NCBI GenBank assembly: GCA_036365455.1 | Contig: JAWQUS010000023.1 | Location: forward strand, 6,572,001-6,636,000 | Length of the DNA: 64,000 bases | Origin: Macrosoma leucophasiata | Lineage: Eukaryota > Arthropoda > Insecta > Lepidoptera > Hedylidae | Direction of reading: 5' to 3' | Shown: in pieces, positions 57,201-64,000 of the stretch | How positions within the stretch are numbered: position 1 is the first letter of the stretch | Layout of the letters: each line of letters opens with the position of its first letter | Translations under genes and position numbers: made by a program | Notes under the pieces: model-generated | Databases searched by the model: none | The model's input: only the letters and a program-made list of their open reading frames with translations | Told to the model about the DNA's origin: nothing

Positions 57201-60200
57201 TGATAGCATGCTAACGCTGTATTAGGATTTCGCAAATTAAATGAAGTTGTGAAATTCTGCGAAATGCGAAACGCTAATTTGCAATGAATGCGTGAGATTT
57301 TTGAATAATAATTAGTGTAACACCCTTTAACAATAATTAATTTGCATATTAACAGAAATTTAAGTAGATATCAATTATTACCATATTAGCAAATAGCATA
57401 GCAATAGCAATTTTTTTTTTAATTTATTTAACATATTTGAAATTTACAATTAACATATTTGATAAGATAGCACTAGAAAATCAATGAGATTTGTATTAAG
57501 TGCTAAGGTCTACATCAGGAAACAAAATTATATATCAACATTTAGATCTAGTCACACCGCGGACACTCCGCCAAAATTCCATACACTTAATTTGGTCTCT
57601 ATTACCTACACAGGCATCAAACAGTGACGTGTAGTTAGGTACACGTGCATCTGTGTGCGTAACAGATAGAAAATACCAACCGTCGCCCATAAGAGGGTGA
57701 GGCGGGGAAATCGGGCGGGACGTCGAAGTATCCATTCTATGCGTAGTATTATTACATATTCTTTGATCTAGTTATAGTAAGTACATATTGTAACGTTAAA
57801 TTTCAAACATCAACGTCTACATTTCAATTGGAATGCTAAGACTCATGTATTCACATGCTTATGATATTAACGACAAATAGCATTAATTGCCATCGCCAAG
57901 TAAGTAAGTACAACACTCCACAAACATCCAAATAACGCGCTGATGCGTCCTGCGCCGCTTTCGCCCATGCCCCGACCCTAGCACGACTCGCGTGGTCATT
58001 TTTCCAGTTATCATCAACCATAGAGCAACGCGGACCACCGGTCCGCCGCGACCGATGGCCCGCGTTGCTCTATGTCACCAACCGATGACTAGAGCGAAAG
58101 ATGCACCGCCCCTAATCGCAAAGTATACCCACTTAATGCATATTTACATACCATCTACAATGAAGAACATCAAATAAAATATCGGGACAACAAAAACAAT
58201 TCAATAATATGTATATAGAACTGGCCATGATTCTTTCGCTTCTCTATTTGTCGTGTTATGTTGTCGGTGTAATGAGAGCAGTGTATTGACCAGACCAACT
58301 CTGTACTACGCTGCTTCTAATTGCGATAGGAAGCCAGAGTCCTGCAGTGGGACGTATATTTATTAAAAGGTTGATAATTCGTTACTAATTATTACTATAA
58401 TCAACGATTCAGCTGATTATGTCGAGGGATTATTATCAAGCTTAATGGTCTCTCAAAAAGTAAATTATACACCATTTTTGCCCAGGTACGTGGTGTTTTA
58501 CACTCCGTTTGACGTCGGATACAAGGTGGCCAAATTTCTTCCGGTGAAGGTAGCTGCGGCCGCCATGAAGGAAATATACCGCGCCAAGAAAGTCTACGAC
58601 GGTGTCTCACACGCTGCCAAGCTGTATCCCAACGCGTACATCATCATGGTTATTGTCGGTACGTTGAATATTATTCATGTTTTTTTTTTATATATCGTAG
58701 TATTTTCGTTTTTATTTAATAACTGTACATTTGAAATCTTTCGAACTTCTATATTCAATAATAGTCAGTTTGGGCCTCGTAATAGACGGCAAGTAGAATA
58801 GGTAATGCGATGGTGTCTACGCTTTAGAGCTCCATCATTGGAGCTATACCACAAGTGCAGAACAGTACGCAGAAAACTTATTTAAATGCCTTTAATATCC
58901 CGGTGCTGGTATTATGTTGGGCTCCTATAGTGTGAAACTACGCCACTGTTAAAGTTGGGGAAGGATGTAAAATTTTACGTTAACTTTAACAAATTTTCTA
59001 CTGGTGGTATAGCTCCAGTGACGGAGCTCGCGGGCGTAGGCACCACCGCATTACCTAATATACTTGCCGCTAAATGGTAGTGTTCAACACTATCGTGTTC
59101 CGGTCAGGTGGTAATGTACGGCCCTGTAATTTCCGGCACAGAGGCATAAGACCTTAGGCCTCAGGAGTGGTAACGCATCTGCATTTTGACCTTGGTCTTT
59201 GTGTGGGTGTCTATAAGCTGCAGTCATCACTTAACATCAATGTGAACTGCATGCTTGTTTACCACTTCACTTATATAAAAAAAAAAAAATATATATTTTG
59301 GTGCAACCGAACCCGGCTTTTTAATCGCGTGTCAAAATAAACGGTGTCGGGTTTATGTTAGGCTTTTTTTTACATTTTGCAAACGAGCGATTGTCAAGCG
59401 TGGCCGAGCGCTGTTGTCACGAGTGTCCGGCCTTTTTGCCCGAATGTCCGGTCTAACAGGCTGGTCTTTCCGGCTATTAGGTTTGGCGACCTGACAACCC
59501 TATTCGCAGCGACTTGTTAATAACTTCACGGACGCATAAAAGCTTTTCGTGTACCTACTATAACAACTAACTAAATAGTACGATGTGAATTTGCAGGAAC
59601 ACTAAAAGGCAACGGCGCTGGCTTCACTAAGCTGGTCGAACGACTTATCCGAGGTGCATGGACACCCACCGCCATGGAAACTATGCAGCCCAGCTTGTGA
59701 GTACAATGTTAAACTTTATTAAGGCAATACCATCACATTTACCATCGAAGAATAGACCAGTAGATCACTTTGGTTCCTTATCTGTGTAGCTATATCTATT
59801 AAATAGAATTTGCAATGGTTTTGGACCACCCGAATGTCCCGAATCTTCTTCGCAGACCACTCGAGGCGGTCGGGCGCTGGTCAGGTGCCCGGTGGCTTTA
59901 GTGAGCTATGACCCTTAACCGATTCAGGATCGGTAAACGACATCCATTGATGACTAATTAATAGCTATACAACCGATATTATTATGATACACTTTGCAGT
60001 TTATGCAATGTCGCTGTATCCTTTAATTGTCATACTTTTATTTTTCGCAATAACACATGCGAGTGAACTTAGAAATTAAAGAAAAAATGGAAAGAAAGAT
60101 TTTGACTTTCGTCTGGAATCGACTCTGCGATCTGATTGTTGCTATCAAGTTTATATATATATTTTTTAATGTGCGGAAGTTGGCAAACAAGAATGCAGCT

Positions 60201-63200
60201 CACGTTGATGACTGCAGCCTATAGACACACAAAGACCAGAGGTTTTCTTTTTTTTTTTATTTATTTTTTATAAACAATCTTACAATTTAGGTTGTAACAT
60301 GCAAAGACACACATAAAACCATTATAGGTTTAGCTATGTATGTGCGGTCTAACCTTCCTTATATGATAATAGTAGATACATTCTCAAGGAATTGAAAAAA
60401 ATTGTGATTATTATGTTTTAACTAAGTAGTTTAAATTCTAGTTTTTAATTTACTATTAATATATGATTTTGCTTTTACTACATGTAATGGTTATTCACTC
60501 TAGGTATTTTATATATTTCTTGACGTTTTGAAAGTATTTGTAAAGATCTATTCGAAATAAAAATATTTTCTATTTCTATTTCTATTACTTATTAATATAG
60601 TAATGCTTCAGTTCGCTATAGAATTTTCTGTGATTATTTAAATTTAGATTTGTAAACATATCTTGTAGCTCTTCTGGTAGTTGATTTAAGATATTTGGTA
60701 TTACATAATTCAATGTTCTAGAACCATACACATTATTATGTTTAGGTAACACATATGTTACTTGATAGTTAAGATTTCTTAAGTTTTCATTACGTTTTTT
60801 TCGTGTGATATCTCTAAACTCTATGTTTTCTGTTAAAGTAAAAAAAAATACCTTATCAAATATATTAATTACATGACAGTGTTTGAATAAGCCTTTCTCA
60901 TCTTCTCTGTAACGTTCCTTGACACAATGTGGTACAATCGTTTTCAAAATTCTTAATTGTATTGCATATATTTCCTTGATATAAGAAGTATAAGTTCTAC
61001 CATTGCTACTTAGGCCATAACTGACAACAGAATCAGCTAGAGCTATGTACAACAACCGAAAAACATTATATGGTAACTTATGTTTCAATATTGCTAATTT
61101 ACTCAATATTGCTCTAAGCTTATTGCATACATACGTCTTGTGTGCTCCCCAGTTGAGTCTGTTGTCAATTAAGAGTCCGATATACATGTGTTTATCTACA
61201 AACTCAATTGGCTGACATTCGCGATTACAAATCTGTGAGTGAAGACAGTGGTGACTGTGGGCCACGATCGTAGGGGTGATTGAAGCTATGTTATGTTATG
61301 AGTGGGTATGAATTCCTTTAGTTTTTTGCGCGTTAATCACCAGACCAGCGTCGTGTGCCCATTTACATAAGAGGTGAAAATGCAGATGCGTTGCCACCCC
61401 TGATACCTAAGTTGTTATGTCTCTGTGATAGTTATTACGAGGCCATACATTACCATCTAACCGGAACACGATAGTGCTGAACACTACCATTTGGGGACAG
61501 ATAGAGGTAATGCGTTGGTACCTACGCCCGCGAGCTCCGTCGCTAGAGCTCTACCACCAGTGAAAATTATTTATGATTATATACAATGGATTCATCTTAT
61601 GGCCTCAGCTACACAAAGGCGTCCCTGGTGGCGTCAGTGATCTTCGTGCTGGACAAGAAGACGGACCTCATCTCCGCGCCGCACGCACTCGTCTACTTCG
61701 GCATCGTCATCTTCTTCGTCTACTTTAAGGTAATCCTCGAATTACCAATCTTTATACTCTGAAGGGGTAGAAGGAAGTTCTTCGCTTTAATTTTATATTT
61801 GTGATTTGACCTATCACAAGCGAATTCTATTATTTCCAAGTGATTAAATGATTTTTTTGAGTTTGAGTTAATGCATTTCTTCAAACATATATGCGTCCAC
61901 CATTCGCCGGTTACGTTTTGGCCGTAACAAGTGGCGAGCCTGTTGACACATTACCAAACTTCGAGGTACTGGGAAAGTTCGAGAATGGAAAAAACCTAAT
62001 ACAACCATATATTTATGCTTTTACATCGTTAGCTATGATAGCCTCCGACCCGGGAATCGAACCCAGGACGCCGGCGTAGTAGTAGTGGCCTGCTACCACT
62101 AGGCTATTTAGGCAGTCAATATTTTAAACATTGGAAAAAGTTGATTTATATTATTTCGCATTAGCACATGCTTGTGAAAAACCGGTCAAGTGCATGTCGG
62201 GCCACGCGCAGTGTAGGGTTCCGTAGTTACAGAGTAAGAGATGTAACGAAAAAAAAATATTTTCAATGGACTTGTTCGAAATTTTCATTTGGTCGACTAT
62301 AACTCGCAAACTTGCAAGGCCAACTTTCGTGTGATAGTTTTCCTTCTAATTTCGTTATATGTAGCTACTATTGCCGTAACGTTTGAATTTCTAACAACAA
62401 CCGTTTAGTCTGTAGGGGGGGGGACACTTGAGTCTAACGAAAATTTGCATTTTAAGGCTTAATAAGTCACGAACAGTTAACTAAATCGAATAATGATGTT
62501 CGCAAACTCATAATGTTTTTAAAAGACCAATCCAACGATACCCCACAGAATATGAAAATCTAAAATTAAAAATATTAAAATATCAGCTAGTTACCCTAAA
62601 AGTTTTTTTTTTCACGTTTTTATTCTACCACTTTGTCGGCGTGATTAAGATGTATACTTGTGCCAAATTTCAAGTCTCTAGTACTAATAGTTTTTGCGCT
62701 AAACCGCGGACGGACAGACAGACAGACGGAAATGGCGAAACTATAAGGGTTCCTTGTTTACTACGGAACCCTAAAAATATATTTCCTAAATAAAAATGGA
62801 AAGAAAAATTTGACTTCAGGCGAGACTCGAGGACTTCGGTAGCTCAGTTGGAAGAACGGCTGGACAAGATTCCCAGTGGCCGCGAGTTCGAGTCTCGCCT
62901 GAAGTCAAATTTTTCTTTCCATTTTTTCTTTAAGAAATTGGAAAAAGTTTTCCAGGTTTTCAAAATATTATTTCGACGCGTTATCACCTTGTATCTTTTC
63001 GAAAATTTTGAACGATTTTTTGATTTTATAATAGAACTTTTAAAACTGACTTTGGCAAATCCATATGCCGCCGTCCATAAAATAGGTTCGCATATAGAGT
63101 TAGGAGGGGTCTCGCTGAGCGTGACAAAATGTGACAGGAGACGGGGGGTCCACGGCAACGTGACGTTCGCAGTTTATATTCATATCGTTGTCATATTCGG

Positions 63201-63768
63201 GAGGAGGGGGGATCTTAGTTTTTGTGACGTAATATTTTGGTATATTGGTTACAGATAGCGTGACGCAGCGTGACAATGAGGGTCAGAAAGGGCTTTATAG
63301 TGTGACGTATTTTATGGACTTCCCTAATCCAAACTTTTTTATATGTAATGAAAGTGGCAAACAGGCATGCAGTTCACATTAATGTTAAGTGATGACTGCA
63401 GCCAAATTGCACATGCGTTACCACTTCTGAGGCCTAAGGTGTTATGCCTCTGTGCCGGAAATTACAGGGCCGTACATTACCACCTGACCGACAAGATAGT
63501 GCTGAACACTACCATTTAGCGGCAGTATATTAGGTAATACGATGGTGCCTACGCCCGCGAGCTCCGTCACTGGAGCTCTACAGTAAAAACTAATCATTAA
63601 TTTGTTGTATAGTTATCATCAATCCTACTGGGCATCCACGATCCGTTCGTGCCGTTCGAGAATCTGTTCTGCGCGCTGTTCATGGGCGGCATCTGGGACT
63701 CCCTGGCCAAGCTGCTCGGCAAGGGGCAGCCCAAGGAGGAGACTAAGGACGCTAAAAAGACTAATTAG
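54226..63768 (+). CDS. TMEM38: TRIC channel, TMEM38 family, complete, 6 exons
   Basis: Exons: 54226-54346, 56869-57025, 58486-58658, 59597-59696, 61609-61729, 63613-63768 (TAG), in consistent phase, giving 275 aa, close to the usual 270-300. TRIC proteins are trimeric intracellular cation (K+) channels of the ER/SR membrane that supply counter-current for calcium release. The protein begins MDPEAFLDLANQVIKLKMYP. Diagnostic stretches are GGMVANGLLGEP, the WYVVFYTPFDVGYK segment, MKEIYRAKK (the KExxR lipid-binding motif, residues 121-125), KGNGAGFTKLVERLIRGAW and TKASLVASVIF. The C-terminus is polar and basic (KEETKDAKKTN), as in animal homologues. The start sits in a good context (gccATGG). 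Whether it corresponds to vertebrate A or B cannot be said, since insects usually have one gene. Introns are loaded with SINEs and LINE pieces, and intron 1 contains an antisense tRNA-Pro gene. Confidence 0.96.
55040..55111 (-). tRNA. tRNA-Pro (anticodon CGG), inside TRIC intron 1
   Basis: 72-nt cloverleaf on the minus strand. Acceptor GGCTCGT pairs with ACGAGCC, the anticodon loop is TTCGGGT with stem CTCGC/GCGAG, and the T arm is GTCCCGGGTTCAAATCCCGG. The discriminator is C, as expected for tRNA-Pro. A TTTTA stretch lies downstream as a Pol III stop. The gene is antisense to, and wholly inside, the first intron of the TRIC gene. Confidence 0.95.
55112..55444. other. TRIC intron 1 filler
   Basis: Nothing coding. 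Contains ATCTAGGTCGACCTTTACCT at about 55246, which reappears inside the neighbouring MITE at about 55513. Confidence 0.45.
55445..55685. mobile_element. Palindromic MITE, family of 14608-14757, expanded
   Basis: Starts TAAGCCTGGGTTGCACCACG and ends TTTTGGTGCAACCCAGGTTA. The interior has GTTAAAGTGAGA...GGATGTGAAATGTTACAATA twice in tandem and a foreign insert of about 40 bp copied from the flank (see 55246). In TRIC intron 1. Confidence 0.75.
55885..56128 (-). repeat. SINE-B copy in TRIC intron 1
   Basis: ATGAAACTAAAGATTTCAAT subtype; TTCTGAGGCCTAAGGTATTA to GAGCTCTACCACCAGT. Confidence 0.8.
56318..56583 (-). repeat. SINE-A copy in TRIC intron 1
   Basis: CGTAACTTCACGCCTGTAAT to GGGAATCGAATCCAGGACCT and ACCACTAGGCTACTGAGGC (tRNA-like head in reverse). 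Confidence 0.85.
57553..57764. mobile_element. 212-bp element without inverted ends, copy 2
   Basis: CACACCGCGG...ATTACATATTCTTT, co-linear with 16774-16973. Perfect 8-bp flanks GATCTAGT at 57545-57552 and 57765-57772. In TRIC intron 2. Confidence 0.75.
58019..58074. mobile_element. 56-bp minimal hAT-like MITE, CATAGAGCAAC family, copy 3
   Basis: CATAGAGCAACGCGG at the left and CCGCGTTGCTCTATG-type complement at the right with almost no interior. The 8-bp flanks are TCATCAAC (58011-58018) and TCACCAAC (58075-58082), 7/8. In TRIC intron 2. Confidence 0.75.
58775..58856 (-). repeat. SINE-B 5' fragment
   Basis: ACGGCAAGTAGAATAGGTAA through AGCTCCATCATTGGAGCTAT in reverse. Next to TRIC exon 3. 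Confidence 0.65.
58930..59330. mobile_element. MITE of the 14608 family split by a SINE-B
   Basis: Left remnant CACTGTTAAAGTTGGGGAAG...GTTAACTTTAACAAATTTT and right remnant ATTTTGGTGCAACCGAACCC lie on either side of the SINE-B at 58998-59290. Confidence 0.6.
58998..59290 (+). repeat. SINE-B, best full-length copy
   Basis: ACTGGTGGTATAGCTCCAGT, GCATTACCTAATATACTTGC, CACTATCGTGTTCCGGTCAG, ATTTCCGGCACAGAGGCATA, CCTCAGGAGTGGTAACGCAT, TGCATGCTTGTTTACCAC, then an A-run. About 290 bp; used here as the family reference. In TRIC intron 3. Confidence 0.88.
60381..60584 (+). repeat. LINE 3' end with (TTTCTA)n tail, inverted against the adjacent RT
   Basis: Co-linear with 34285-34483: AAGGAATTGAAAAAAATTGT to TTTTCTATTTCTATTTCTAT. 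Lies tail to tail with the RT fragment on the other strand. Confidence 0.65.
60585..61369 (-). pseudogene. LINE RT C-terminal fragment with one in-frame stop
   Basis: From about 61369 the minus strand reads KWAHDAGLVINAQKTKGIHT and an in-frame TAA at about 61294. It then stays open from MAHSHHC to 60585: MYIGLLIDNRLNWGAHKTYV, LYIALADSVVSYGLSS, RTLNYVIPNILNQLP, HYYINK. The GLxINxxKT and YLGxxIDxxLxW motifs are the RT palm/thumb boundary of non-LTR elements. N-terminal RT and endonuclease are absent. In TRIC intron 4. Confidence 0.82.
61890..62117 (-). repeat. SINE-A copy in TRIC intron 5
   Basis: CACCATTCGCCGGTTACGTT, a decayed middle, GGGAATCGAACCCAGGACGC and ACCACTAGGCTATTTAGGCA. Confidence 0.8.
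62143..62936. mobile_element. Inverted SINE-D composite with nested GGTTCCGTAG repeat
   Basis: Flanked by ATTGGAAAAAGTT at 62130-62142 and 62937-62949. Order: reverse SINE-D tail (62143-62177), nested repeat (62178-62775), reverse SINE-D 3' half (62776-62830), forward SINE-D head and body (62831-62936). Arms 62793-62830 and 62888-62925 are perfect 38-bp complements. In TRIC intron 5. Confidence 0.8.
62178..62775 (+). repeat. GGTTCCGTAG interspersed repeat, near complete
   Basis: CGGTCAAGTGCATGTCGGGC, CACGCGCAGTGTAGGGTTCC at the start, a GGACAGACAGACAGACG tract and TTGTTTACTACGGAACCCTA at the end. Relatives at 44297-44960 (reverse) and a piece at 29297-29350. Confidence 0.75.
63338..63583 (-). 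repeat. SINE-B copy just upstream of the last TRIC exon
   Basis: TGTAATGAAAGTGGCAAACA to GTCACTGGAGCTCTAC. It ends about 30 bp before the exon 6 acceptor at 63612. Confidence 0.85.
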
Positions 63769-63796
63769 ATGTCTCTCGTGAGTTGTTTTTTTTTTT

Positions 63797-64000
63797 TTGT
63801 TATTATGGCATCACTATTACGCTTATTGCCAGTGTCAAGTAGAACGATATTTCGTATTCGTATTTATTTATGCAGCGTAAAAGTTAGTGTAATATTATTA
63901 TAGTCAGTCAATTATTTATTAAATATGTCAGTCAAAAGAGTTACAGTCAGTTGTTCGAGTAAAGCGATGGCTACTTTACCAGAACATTTACAATGAAGTT
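63797..64000 (+). repeat. Repeat shared with 27785-28014, cut by window end
   Basis: TATGGCATCACTATTACGCT, GCCAGTGTCAAGTAGAACGA, GCAGCGTAAAAGTTAGTGTA, GCGATGGCTACTTTACCAGA. Begins about 30 bp after the TRIC stop codon, so it forms part of its 3' region. Confidence 0.75.

Larger units (their letters stand above)
60172..61562 (-). repeat. SINE-B copy interrupted by LINE sequence
   Basis: Halves 60172-60246 and about 61376-61562 make one minus-strand SINE-B. The LINE-derived block between them is flanked by AGAGGT on each side. Confidence 0.75.

Overview
The window is a piece of an insect nuclear genome, most likely from a moth or butterfly. It is AT-rich, its host genes are split into small exons with GT...AG introns, and the spaces between exons are packed with short interspersed repeats, LINE fragments and small DNA transposons of the kind that crowd lepidopteran introns. 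There are no operons, ribosome binding sites, CRISPR arrays or phage genes. The lineage call is an inference from repeat style and gene structure.

Four host genes can be assembled exon by exon. (1) 11178-14972, minus: a five-exon calcium- and integrin-binding (CIB) EF-hand protein of 192 aa. (2) 21035-27620, minus: a seven-exon, 941-aa, mostly disordered, basic and SP/TP-rich protein that I do not recognise. (3) 37722-49755, plus: a seven-exon, 338-aa protein with one hydrophobic segment and a serine/acid-rich tail, also unrecognised. (4) 54226-63768, plus: a complete six-exon TRIC channel (TMEM38 family, 275 aa). Two tRNA genes lie on the minus strand around the TRIC 5' end: tRNA-Val(CAC) just upstream and tRNA-Pro(CGG) inside TRIC intron 1.

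Most of the remaining sequence is mobile DNA. LINE remains include a long open Jockey-like reverse transcriptase (42.2-44.3 kb), a frameshifted RT (51.6-53.0 kb), C-terminal RT pieces (3.75-4.33, 60.6-61.4 kb) and RTE-like 3' ends (5.6, 7.7, 13.4-14.0, 51.1 kb). Several tRNA-derived or tRNA-like SINE families recur, one of them in more than a dozen copies. DNA elements with readable target-site duplications include a Harbinger-like element holding a spliced 83-codon frame (15.6-16.5 kb), a hAT-like family ending in CATAGAGCAAC (three copies, one only 56 bp), a 285-bp element with perfect 32-bp inverted repeats (41.9 kb) and a TAA-flanked MITE (50.0 kb).

Other structures: a 1.8-kb repeat present twice (0.55-2.36 and 30.0-32.1 kb), a mitochondrial nad1 fragment in an intron (49.4 kb), remnants of duplicated exons inside introns of genes 2 and 3, and an inverted SINE composite with a single 13-bp target duplication (62.1-62.9 kb). 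The four host genes show no obvious functional link. CIB and TRIC both belong to calcium physiology, but their vicinity may be chance.
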